DNA from: Actinomycetota bacterium
GTDB lineage: Bacteria; Actinomycetota; Thermoleophilia; UBA2241
DNA length: 12,890 nucleotides
Assembly (NCBI GenBank): GCA_003164655.1
Contig: PLTW01000128.1
Location: 3,216-16,105, forward strand
Direction: 5' to 3'
The translations under genes and the position numbers were made by a program. Positions 5,508-12,314 of this stretch are shown one piece after another. How positions within the stretch are numbered: the stretch's first letter is position 1; every line of letters begins with the position of its first letter. The notes beneath the pieces were generated by a model, which saw only the letters and a list, made by a program, of their open reading frames with translations, was not told the origin of the DNA and ran no database searches.

Positions 5508-6542
5508 GTGGCCACGACCGCTCACGACGATGACATAGCGCTTGGCCCGGCCGTGCGCGAGGCGCTGACCGGCGCGTTCGGGGCGCCCGAGTTCGTTTTG
5601 CCCTGGATCGAGCGCCTGCTCGAGCCCGACGAGCTGCGGCTCATAGTGGCGCTGGCGGCGTCGGGCATGCTGCTGCTGCCGGCCGCCGCGGCGGCGCTGG
5701 GCGGGCCCGTGTCGCCGGCGTTCTTCGAGCGCGCCGCGCGGCGGGCGGTCATCGGCCGCCCGACCCCGGAGGTCGTCGTTTTGGCCGACTTCGCCAGCCG
5801 CCTCGAGATCTGGACGCTCTTCGAAGGCCCCAAGGACCTGCCGCGCGACCTGCGCGAGAGGCTCGCCGAGTGGCAGCTCGCGCGTTACATCGACGACAAG
5901 CGCCCCCAGGTCGAGGCCCTGCTGGCCGGGCAGCGGCCTGAGCCGGGGATCGAGAACGCCGAGTACCTTCTGCTCCACGAAGCCGAGGCGCTCGTGGCCC
6001 GGGCCGCGCACGTCTACCTGTGGCCGTGCGACTGCCGGGCCGCGATGGAGCGCTGTCGCAAACCGTCGCTGGTCTGCCTGCGCTTCGACAACGACCGCGG
6101 CCTGGGCTGGGAGATCTCCCACGAGAGAGCCTTCACGGTGTTGCGCGACGCCGACCGTCACGGCCTCATGCACACCGGCGAGACCGCCGCCGCCGACGAC
6201 GAGCCGCTCACCCGCGGCGCCGTGTGCAACTGCTGCGCCGACTGCTGCTTTCCGCAGCTCGCCAGCGAGGCCCTCGGCGCGGCCCGGCTGTGGCCGCGGG
6301 TCCGCTACGTCGCGGCGCGCGACCCGGCGGCTTGCACCCTCTGCGGCCGTTGCGCGCGGCGCTGCCCGTTCGGCGCCTTCTCGGTCGGTCGAGACGGCGG
6401 CGGCCAGAGCGCCGCGGGACGCCGGTCGCCGGCGGTCACCTTCCGCGCGGACCTGTGCCGTGGCTGCGGACTGTGCGCCACCGGCTGTCCCGCGGGAGCG
6501 ATCGCCATGGCGCCCCTGCCCGGCGCCGCCGCCGGGCGGTGA
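5508..6542 (+). CDS. Cys-rich 4Fe-4S dicluster ferredoxin-domain protein
   Basis: The 344-residue protein has an Ala/Leu-rich N-terminal half of unknown role, then a Cys-rich centre and a C-terminal bacterial-type two-cluster ferredoxin domain. The centre carries CDCR (174-177), C183, C190 and CNCCADCC (240-247). The ferredoxin motifs are C276/C279/C282/C286-Pro and C317/C320/C323/C327-Pro. The CxCR...GL(V/M)H...CNCCxxCC layout recurs in uncharacterised anaerobe Fe-S proteins. The eight C-terminal ferredoxin cysteines should bind two [4Fe-4S] clusters, and the nine central ones could hold another metal centre. It is probably a cytoplasmic electron carrier. It differs from RamA-type corrinoid activases, which are longer and have an ASKHA-like domain, but reduction of a corrinoid for the MttB-like enzyme is a reasonable guess. 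The start is uncertain: GTG 5508 directly abuts the ribosome site AAAGGA (5502-5507), ACG 5514 would be better spaced, and GTG 5553 is a shorter alternative. Confidence 0.82.
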   Translation: MATTAHDDDIALGPAVREALTGAFGAPEFVLPWIERLLEPDELRLIVALAASGMLLLPAAAAALGGPVSPAFFERAARRAVIGRPTPEVVVLADFASRLEIWTLFEGPKDLPRDLRERLAEWQLARYIDDKRPQVEALLAGQRPEPGIENAEYLLLHEAEALVARAAHVYLWPCDCRAAMERCRKPSLVCLRFDNDRGLGWEISHERAFTVLRDADRHGLMHTGETAAADDEPLTRGAVCNCCADCCFPQLASEALGAARLWPRVRYVAARDPAACTLCGRCARRCPFGAFSVGRDGGGQSAAGRRSPAVTFRADLCRGCGLCATGCPAGAIAMAPLPGAAAGR

Positions 6543-6577
6543 CCCGCAACGGCGCCTGCCGGCGGCGGCGCCGGGCA
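6517..6577 (+). other. 19-bp perfect inverted repeat spanning the Fe-S gene stop
   Basis: TGCCCGGCGCCGCCGCCGG (6517-6535) has its exact reverse complement at 6559-6577, separated by 23 nt that contain the TGA stop (6540-6542). The 3' arm ends 11 nt before the ATG of the next gene, so the folded RNA would occlude the space where that gene's ribosome site should be. No T tract follows. Confidence 0.7.
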
Positions 6578-6588
6578 ATAACCGCCCC

Positions 6589-8022
6589 ATGACTGTCGTC
6601 CTTACAGGCTCGGCACTCACGCTCGACGAGCTCGTGCGCGTGGCGCGCGACGGCGTCGCCGTCGCGCTGGCGCCCGATGTCGAGAAACGCATGGCACGTG
6701 CCCGGCGCACGGTCGAGGCGGCGCTTGCCCGTGGCGACCAGGTCTACGGCCTGACGACCGGCGTGGGTGTGCTCAAGCGGGTGCCGCTCGCCGCCGGCGA
6801 GCTGGCGCGCTTCAATCGCCGCCTGCTCGAGAACCACCGCGTCGCGCAAGGCGCGCCGCTCGCCGCCGACGTGGTGCGGGCGACCATGGTGCGCCTGGCC
6901 AACGGCTTCGCCGCCGGCCATGCCGGCGTGCGTCCCGTGCTGGCGCAGCGCCTGGTCGAGGCGCTCAACGGTGGCGTCTGCCCGGTCGTGCGGCGGCTCG
7001 GCTCGCTCGGCGAGTCCGACCTCGCCCCGCTGGCCGATCTCGCCGCCGGCCTGTTCGGCGACTGCGAACTGGCGGCGGGCGAGGGCCTTGCACTGATCAA
7101 CAACAGCGCCTTCTCCACCGCCGCGGCCGCCCTGGCGATGCACGACGCGCGGCGGCTGCTCGACGCCGCCGGCGCCGCCGGCGCGCTCAGCCTCGAAGCC
7201 TTCGCCGCGAACCTGAGCATCCTCCACCCGGCGGTGGTCGCAGCAAGGTCCGACGAGGGCCTTGCCATTACCGTCGGGCGGCTGCGGCGGCTGCTCGACG
7301 GCAGCTACCTGTGGCGCGCCGGGGCCGCCCGCAATCTGCAGGACCCGCTGACCTTTCGCTCGCTGCCGGCGGTCCACGGCGCCTGCCACGACGCTCTGGC
7401 CTATGCCGGACGCCGGCTGGCGGTCGAGCTGAACGCCGCCCAGGGCAATCCCCTGGTCGTGCCCGACGAGGAGCGCCTGATCTCGGTGGCCAACTTTGAG
7501 GTGCTGGCGCTGGCCGCCGCACTCGACCTCGCCCGGGTCTCCCTGGCGCCGCTGCTGACCGGCGCCGACGAACGCGCCGTGAAGCTGCTCGAGACTCCCT
7601 GGTCGGGCCTGCCGACCGGCCTCGCCGTCGCGCCGGGAACGGCCGAGAGCGGCCTCAGCGTCTACGCGATCGCCGGCGAGGCGATGACCGCCGAGGCGCG
7701 CCTGCTCGCCCAGCCGGTGTCGTTCGAGATCGCCAGCAGCAGCGCCGCCGAGGGCATCGAGGATCGCGCGACCATGCTGCCGCTCGGCGCGCGTCGCCTG
7801 GCCGACATGACCGGTCTCGGTGAGCGCATCGTGGCGCTCGAGCTTCTCGTGGCGGCTCAGGCCGTGGAGCTGCGCGGCAGCGGGCCGCTGGGTCGCGGCA
7901 CGCGACGCGTCTTCGAGGCCGTCCGCGAACGGGCGCCGTTCGTCGGCGACGGCGATCCGCTGCCGCAAAGTCTCGACGGACTGGTCGAGCTCATCGACTC
8001 AGGCCGGCTCGCGGCGGTCTGA
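6589..8022 (+). CDS. Histidine/aromatic ammonia-lyase-fold protein lacking the MIO triad
   Basis: The 477-residue product is a clear HAL/PAL-superfamily member. It has YGLTTGVG (53-60), ENHRVAQG (81-88, His83), AAGHAGVRP (108-116), AAGEGLALIN (162-171), QDPLTFR (251-257), AVHGACHDAL (261-270), LNAAQGNPLV (281-290) and GIEDRATM (389-396). In active ammonia-lyases GSxG-ASG-DLAPLA supplies the Ala-Ser-Gly that cyclises to MIO. Here it reads GSLG-ES-DLAPLA (138-149), so Ala becomes Glu and Gly is missing, and MIO cannot form in the usual way. The Tyr of QDPYSLR is Leu254. The structural framework and several active-site positions (Tyr53, His83, Asn171, Arg257, Glu391) persist, so this looks like a working relative with altered chemistry and not a decayed gene. 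Ergothionase, which eliminates trimethylamine from a betaine, is a candidate model. ATG 6589 is chosen for homology (MTVVLTGSAL); no good ribosome site precedes it. Confidence 0.87.
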   Translation: MTVVLTGSALTLDELVRVARDGVAVALAPDVEKRMARARRTVEAALARGDQVYGLTTGVGVLKRVPLAAGELARFNRRLLENHRVAQGAPLAADVVRATMVRLANGFAAGHAGVRPVLAQRLVEALNGGVCPVVRRLGSLGESDLAPLADLAAGLFGDCELAAGEGLALINNSAFSTAAAALAMHDARRLLDAAGAAGALSLEAFAANLSILHPAVVAARSDEGLAITVGRLRRLLDGSYLWRAGAARNLQDPLTFRSLPAVHGACHDALAYAGRRLAVELNAAQGNPLVVPDEERLISVANFEVLALAAALDLARVSLAPLLTGADERAVKLLETPWSGLPTGLAVAPGTAESGLSVYAIAGEAMTAEARLLAQPVSFEIASSSAAEGIEDRATMLPLGARRLADMTGLGERIVALELLVAAQAVELRGSGPLGRGTRRVFEAVRERAPFVGDGDPLPQSLDGLVELIDSGRLAAV

Positions 8023-8024
8023 TC

Positions 8025-8079
8025 GGGCGGGCCTCGTGGCCGCCCCGCGCCCGTCTAAGCGGGCGGGGCCTCGTGGCCG
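8025..8079. repeat. Near-direct GC-rich repeat between convergent genes
   Basis: GGGCGG-GCCTCGTGGCCG (8025-8042) recurs as GGGCGGGGCCTCGTGGCCG (8061-8079). Between them CGCCCG/CGGGCG (8048-8053, 8060-8065) can form a short hairpin. The second copy lies inside the 3' end of the minus-strand gene. The block could serve as a two-way transcription stop for the convergent genes, but it has no T tracts. Confidence 0.4.
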
Positions 8080-8267
8080 TTCGGCTCTTCGCCGGGCAGC
8101 CCGGGAGCGTCGTGACCGCCGTAGGGGTCCGGCGGAAACGCCGGCGAGCCGTCGCTGCTGGGCGGCAGCAGCTCGACCAGCACGGCGGCCGACACCGCGA
8201 ACCCCACCGCTACGACGACCATCATCAGCCAGACCATGGGGTCGAGCTGCGACAGCAGATGGATCAT
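8055..8267 (-). CDS. Small single-span membrane protein of unknown function
   Basis: The 70-residue protein starts MIHLLSQLDPMVWLMMVVVA. One strongly hydrophobic helix spans about residues 11-34, followed by a soluble Pro/Gly/Asp-rich tail (PDPYGGHDAPGLPGEEP) with two His. ATG (8265-8267) is preceded on the minus strand by GGAGGG (8275-8280) at 7-nt spacing, a strong ribosome site, which is the main reason to believe it over a shadow. It converges with the lyase-like gene (32 nt between stops) and diverges from the copper-type operon with 82 nt between starts. I do not recognise a family. The neighbours make a link to the membrane copper proteins possible but unproven. Confidence 0.68.
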   Translation of the reverse strand: MIHLLSQLDPMVWLMMVVVAVGFAVSAAVLVELLPPSSDGSPAFPPDPYGGHDAPGLPGEEPNGHEAPPA

Positions 8268-8349
8268 GGTGCGTCCCTCCAGACGGCGTTCTCGAGTGTC
8301 ATACTTCCCGGCGGGAGCATCTCCTAACGAAGCCAGGGGGAGCGGGCAG
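8268..8349. promoter_or_regulatory. Divergent promoter region between the small membrane protein and the copper-type operon
   Basis: This 82-bp gap must hold both start signals. On the minus strand TTAGGA (8322-8327) and TATGAC (8298-8303) are spaced by 18 nt, a weak sigma-70-like pair. On the plus strand CATACT (8300-8305) is a possible -10 without a clear -35. AGGGGGAG (8335-8342) is the ribosome site of the plus-strand gene. Confidence 0.35.
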
Positions 8350-8991
8350 ATGAGATGGAGACGGGCACGACGGGTCGCGGCGGCGCTGCTTTTGATCGGC
8401 GCGGCGGCGCTGTGGGCGGCGCCGGCGGCCGGCGCGCACGAGATCCGCAACGTCGGCGCGTATCGCTTTGTCGTGGGCTGGGGCACCGAGCCTGCCTTTG
8501 CGGGACAGGAGAACAGCGTCCAGCTGATCCTCAGCAGCCGTCGTACCGGCCGACCCGTCGTCGACCTCGGCAGCACGCTCCACGTCAGCGTGGTCTTCGG
8601 CAGCCGCACGATGACGCTGGCCCTGGAACCGACGTTCGACCCCGATACCGGGCTGGGCACGCCCGGCGACTACCGCGCCTGGCTGTTCCCGACCGTGCCG
8701 GGCGACTACACGTTTCACTTTGGCGGCACGATCGGCTCGCAGGCGATCGACCAGAGCTTCACCAGCGGTCCGACGACCTTCTCGACGGTGCAGGACCCAA
8801 TGGCGGCCGAGTTCCCCGTGCGGGCGCCGTCGCCGGCCGAGCTTTCGCAGCGGCTCGACGCCCAGCTGCCGCGCCTCGCCGCTGCGGGCGCGGCCTCGCG
8901 CGCGCAGCTCTTCGGCATCATCGGCATGGCGCTCGGCGCCCTGAGTCTGATCGTCGCCGTCGTGGCGCTGCTGCGTGGCAGGAGAGCCTGA
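8350..8991 (+). CDS. Exported, C-terminally anchored protein of a copper-type operon, predicted N-terminal His
   Basis: The 213-residue product begins with an Arg-rich stretch, a hydrophobic core (9-24) and a likely cleavage at PAAGA|HEIRN, so the mature protein would start with His30. A beta-rich extracellular domain follows, with YRFVVGWGTEPAFAGQENSV (38-57), GTPGDYRAWLFPTVPGDYTF (103-122) and FTSGPTTFSTVQDP (137-150). A transmembrane helix (about 186-208) and GRRA end the chain. Similar proteins sit beside CopC/CopD genes in actinobacteria but lack a firm function. ATG 8350 has the ribosome site AGGGGGAG ending 7 nt before it. The CopC-CopD gene follows after 10 nt, so they are co-transcribed. 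Confidence 0.75.
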   Translation: MRWRRARRVAAALLLIGAAALWAAPAAGAHEIRNVGAYRFVVGWGTEPAFAGQENSVQLILSSRRTGRPVVDLGSTLHVSVVFGSRTMTLALEPTFDPDTGLGTPGDYRAWLFPTVPGDYTFHFGGTIGSQAIDQSFTSGPTTFSTVQDPMAAEFPVRAPSPAELSQRLDAQLPRLAAAGAASRAQLFGIIGMALGALSLIVAVVALLRGRRA

Positions 8992-9001
8992 GGTCGGCGT
9001 G

Positions 9002-10693
9002 ATGCGCGCTGGCCACCTGCCGGCGCGCGCCGCCGCCGCGGCGGTGCGGAGCGCCGCGGTCGTGGCGCTGGTCGCCGGTCTCTGGCTGGCGCTGCCGGCG
9101 CCCGGAGCGGCGGCGCACGCCCTGCTGATCGCCGCGGACCCGGCTGTCGACGGGACCGTCGCGCGCTCGCCGGGGCAGATCCTGCTCACCTTCAGCGAAC
9201 CGGTCGACCCCACCCTGTCGCACGTCGACATCGTCGACACGCGGGGACGGGCGGTGCCCGGCGTCTCGCGCTCCGCGCCGGTGGCCGGCAACCAGCAGGA
9301 GCTTCGTGTCGTGCTGACGCAGCCGCTCCCCCACGGCGTCTACACGGTGGACTGGCAGACGGTCTCCGCCCTCGACGGGCATTTCGCCGGCGGCGCCTAC
9401 GCCTTTGGCGTGGGCGTCGCCGACATCGGCGCGGTGGCGCCGTTCGGCAAGTTCGTCAGCACGGCGCCCTGGCTTTCGGCTGTCGCCGCCGCCGGCCGCG
9501 GGGCGCTGTACGGCGGCCTGGCGCTGTTGCTGGGAGCCGCCGGCGTCTGCCTGTTCGTGTTTCGCGGCCGCCTGCCCGGCGGCGGCGTCGCCCTCCTGCG
9601 GGTGGGCTGGCTGCTGGCCGCGGTGGGCGTGGCGACCGTCACCCTGAGCGAGCGGGCGATCGTGCGAGCGCCCTCGCTGCTGCCGCTCTTCGAGACGCAC
9701 GAAGGTCAGCTGCTGCTCGGACAGTGCGTGGCCGTGGTGGTCCTCTGCGGCATCGCCGTGGGGGCCGCCGGCCTGGCGCCGCGGCCGCTCACCCTGGCCG
9801 CGCTCGGCGTCGCGGCGGCCGTCGCGGCGTTGGCGCTGATCTGGGCGAGCCATGCCAACGGCGCCTCGCCCTGGCGGCCCCTCAACCTGGTCGGCCTCTG
9901 GGCGCACGTCATGGCCGTCGGCGTCTGGATCGGCGGGCTGCCCTGGTTGCTGCTCGGTCTGCAAGGGCCGGCGGGGCCGGCCCGCGGCGCCGCCGTACGG
10001 CGCTTCTCGCTCCTGGCCACCGTCGCCCTTGTGGTCGTGCTGCTCACCGGCCTCTCGCGGGCGGTCGCCGAGGTCGGTGCGCCGGCCAACCTCATCCACA
10101 CCAGTTTCGGCGCCGCCCTGCTCGTGAAGCTGGGGCTGGTCCTGGTGCTCGTCGCCCTCGGCGCCCTCAGCCATTTCGTCCTTGTGCCGACCGTGGACGG
10201 CGGGGAGGCTGAGCTGCGGGGGCTGCGGCGCACGATCGCCGCCGAGATCGTGCTGGGCGCCGCCGTTCTGGCGGCGACCGGCGTGCTTGCCGGCCTCGCG
10301 CCGGCCACGTTCGCCGCCGCTGCCGCCAGGGCCGCCGCTTCGAGCCACGTCGTGCTGTCCGGCGCCGACTACGCGACCACGGTGCGCGTGCGGCTGGCGG
10401 TCACGCCCGGCACCGTGGGGCGCAACGCGTTCGTGGCCTCCGTCAACGACTACACGGCGGGCCGGCCGCTCGCCGGTGTGAGGAGCGTCAACCTCGACTT
10501 TTCGCTGCCTGCGCAGACCGCGGTGCAGCCCTCGACGCTCACGCTGGCTCGCGCCGCGAACGGCACCTGGCAGGGCAGCGCCCTGGCGCCGTCGGTCGCC
10601 GGCCGCTGGAGCATCGAAGTGATCGTCGAGGAGGCCACGACCGCCGTGGATGTGCCGCTGACGCTCCTGGCGCGGCTGCCGGGAGCGCGCTGA
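9002..10693 (+). CDS. CopC-CopD fusion with C-terminal YtkA/FixH-like domain (copper resistance/import type)
   Basis: The 563-residue protein has a signal peptide (about 15-38) ending AAA|HALL, so the mature CopC-like domain would start with His39. That domain (39-138) shows SPGQILLTFSEPVDP (56-70), GVYTVDWQTVSALDGHFAGG (112-131) with the Cu-site DGH at 125-127, and a final AYAFGVG. Then come about eight hydrophobic spans (from about 158 to 434) of the CopD type, including SHANG (283-287) and LWAHVMAVGVWIGGL (299-313, His302). Residues about 447-563 form an outer beta domain like YtkA/FixH. CopC binds Cu in the periplasm or at the cell surface and CopD carries it across the membrane. ATG 9002 has GAGG at 8990-8993; GTG 8999 in the same frame is an alternative. 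Confidence 0.88.
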   Translation: MRAGHLPARAAAAAVRSAAVVALVAGLWLALPAPGAAAHALLIAADPAVDGTVARSPGQILLTFSEPVDPTLSHVDIVDTRGRAVPGVSRSAPVAGNQQELRVVLTQPLPHGVYTVDWQTVSALDGHFAGGAYAFGVGVADIGAVAPFGKFVSTAPWLSAVAAAGRGALYGGLALLLGAAGVCLFVFRGRLPGGGVALLRVGWLLAAVGVATVTLSERAIVRAPSLLPLFETHEGQLLLGQCVAVVVLCGIAVGAAGLAPRPLTLAALGVAAAVAALALIWASHANGASPWRPLNLVGLWAHVMAVGVWIGGLPWLLLGLQGPAGPARGAAVRRFSLLATVALVVVLLTGLSRAVAEVGAPANLIHTSFGAALLVKLGLVLVLVALGALSHFVLVPTVDGGEAELRGLRRTIAAEIVLGAAVLAATGVLAGLAPATFAAAAARAAASSHVVLSGADYATTVRVRLAVTPGTVGRNAFVASVNDYTAGRPLAGVRSVNLDFSLPAQTAVQPSTLTLARAANGTWQGSALAPSVAGRWSIEVIVEEATTAVDVPLTLLARLPGAR

Positions 10694-10820
10694 GACACGC
10701 AGCGATGTCCGCTGCGGCGCGCGTGTGGCCCGGCGCGGCCGGGCGCGAACACGCCGCCGCGCTGTTGGGCGCCGGATATGATGCGGAGCCGGTGCCCGTC
10801 GTTCGAGCAAGGAGGACCAC
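10694..10820. promoter_or_regulatory. Hairpins and possible promoter ahead of the glutamate decarboxylase gene
   Basis: Directly after the CopC-CopD stop, CGCAGCG/CGCTGCG (10698-10704, 10710-10716) forms a 7-bp stem. GCCCGGC/GCCGGGC (10728-10734, 10738-10744) forms another with a 3-nt loop. Neither has a T tract. TATGAT at 10777-10782 matches the -10 consensus at five of six bases, 38 nt before the GTG start. No good -35 is visible. Confidence 0.35.
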
Positions 10821-12209
10821 GTGCCGCTCAATCACCCCAGAACCCGGAGGCGCGCGCCGCGTGACCTCGTCGTCCCACCGATCCTGGGGGCCGATGTCGA
10901 GCGCGTCCCGCGCGACGAGCTGCCGGCCGGCGGCATGGCGCCCGACGTCGCCTACCAGATCATTCACGACGAGCTCATGCTCGACGGCAACGCCCGGCTC
11001 AACCTGGCCACCTTTGTGACGACCTGGATGGAGCCTCAGGCCGACCGGCTGATGGCCGAGACCTTTGACAAGAACATGATCGACAAGGACGAGTACCCGC
11101 AGACGGCCGAGCTGGAGCTGCGTTGCGTGAACATGCTCTCGCGGCTGTGGCATGCGCCCGCCGCCGAGCAGGCCGTGGGCTGCTCGACCACGGGGTCGAG
11201 CGAGGGCTGCATGCTGGGCGGGCTCGCTCTCAAGCGCCGCTGGCAGAAGCGCCGACGGGCGGCGGGCCTGCCCGCCGACCGCCCCAACATGGTGATGGGC
11301 GTGAACGCCCAGATCTGCTGGGACAAGTTCATGAACTACTGGGACGTCGAAGCCCGCCTGGTGCCCATGGACGGCGACCGCTACCACCTCTCGCCCGAAG
11401 AGGCGGTCAGGCTGTGCGACGATAACACGATCGGCGTCGTCGTGATCCTGGGGTCGACTTACGACGGCAGCTACGAGCCGGTGGCCGAGACCTGCCGCCT
11501 GCTCGATGAGCTCCAGCAGCGCACCGGCGTCGACGTGCCGGTGCACGTCGACGGCGCCTCGGGGGCGATGGTCGCGCCCTTCCTCGACCCCGACCTCGAG
11601 TGGGACTTCCGGCTGCCGCGGGTGGCTTCGATCAGCACGTCCGGACACAAGTACGGCCTCGTCTACCCGGGGGTCGGCTGGGTTGTGTGGCGCGACACCG
11701 AGGCGCTGCCCGAGGAGCTCGTCTTCTGGGTGAACTACTTAGGCGACGACATGCCCACCTTCGCACTCAACTTCTCACGGCCGGGCTCGCAGATCGTGAC
11801 CCAGTACTACAATTTCCTGCGGCTCGGGTTCGACGGCTACGTCAAGGTGCAGGGCTACTCGCGCGACGTCGCCACGTACCTCTCCGACCACATCGCCCAG
11901 CTCGGACCGTTCGAGCTGCTGACCCGGGGCGACGAGCTGCCGGTCTTTGCCTTCACCCTCGCCCCCGACGTGAAGAACTTCACCGTGTTCGATGTGGCCG
12001 ACGCCCTGCGCGAGCGCGGCTGGCTGGTGCCGGCCTACACGTTCCCCCGAAACCGGCAGGATCTGGCGGCGCTGCGCATCGTGGTGCGGCGCGGCTTTAC
12101 GCACGACGTGGCCGACCTGCTGCTGGCCGACTTCGAGCGCCAGCTGCCGCGGCTGCGCAAGCAGGCGGCGCCGGTCAACGACGGCGCCGCGGCGTCGTTC
12201 CACCACTGA
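10821..12209 (+). CDS. gadB: Glutamate decarboxylase (PLP-dependent, GadA/GadB type)
   Basis: The enzyme converts L-glutamate plus a proton to GABA and CO2. The 462-residue sequence, close to the 466 of E. coli GadB, matches it end to end: DELMLDGNARLNLATF (50-65), EYPQTAELELRCVNM (91-105), TTGSSEGCMLGG (123-134), VHVDGASGAMVAPFL (241-255) and STSGHKYGLVYPGVGWVVW (272-290) with the PLP lysine K277. It ends SFHH; E. coli GadB ends SFKHT, where the penultimate His closes the active site at neutral pH, so similar pH switching is plausible. GTG 10821 follows AAGGAGG (10809-10815). No glutamate/GABA antiporter gene is in the window, so a full acid-resistance system is not shown. Confidence 0.93.
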   Translation: MPLNHPRTRRRAPRDLVVPPILGADVERVPRDELPAGGMAPDVAYQIIHDELMLDGNARLNLATFVTTWMEPQADRLMAETFDKNMIDKDEYPQTAELELRCVNMLSRLWHAPAAEQAVGCSTTGSSEGCMLGGLALKRRWQKRRRAAGLPADRPNMVMGVNAQICWDKFMNYWDVEARLVPMDGDRYHLSPEEAVRLCDDNTIGVVVILGSTYDGSYEPVAETCRLLDELQQRTGVDVPVHVDGASGAMVAPFLDPDLEWDFRLPRVASISTSGHKYGLVYPGVGWVVWRDTEALPEELVFWVNYLGDDMPTFALNFSRPGSQIVTQYYNFLRLGFDGYVKVQGYSRDVATYLSDHIAQLGPFELLTRGDELPVFAFTLAPDVKNFTVFDVADALRERGWLVPAYTFPRNRQDLAALRIVVRRGFTHDVADLLLADFERQLPRLRKQAAPVNDGAAASFHH

Positions 12210-12233
12210 AAAGACGAGGCGGCCCACCGGAGC

Positions 12234-12290
12234 GGGCGCGACGAAACGGTCGGCCGAAACGGGCGCGACGAAGCGGCCGGCCGAAACGGG
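12234..12290. repeat. 27-bp tandem repeat downstream of the glutamate decarboxylase gene
   Basis: The unit beginning GGGCGCGACGAA and ending GGCCGAAAC occurs at 12234-12260 and 12261-12287 with two differences (A/G and T/C), and a third start (GGGCGACG) breaks off. The length is a multiple of three, so frames across it give a 9-residue peptide repeat. No ribosome site supports translation, so I treat it as intergenic. Confidence 0.8.
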
Positions 12291-12309
12291 CGACGGCCGC
12301 CGCCGTCGC
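12290..12309 (+). terminator. Hairpin after the glutamate decarboxylase gene, possible weak terminator
   Basis: A perfect 8-bp stem GCGACGGC/GCCGTCGC (12290-12297, 12302-12309) with a 4-nt loop is followed by GGTGTTT, only a short T run. The position between two unrelated genes supports a termination role, but the T tract is poor. Confidence 0.4.
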
Positions 12310-12314
12310 GGTGT

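Noticed and set aside
6460..6588. N-terminal extension of the lyase-like protein to an upstream start at 6460
   Set aside because: It overlaps the Fe-S gene, is Pro/Arg-rich without similarity to the family, and MTVVLTGSAL at 6589 matches the usual family start.
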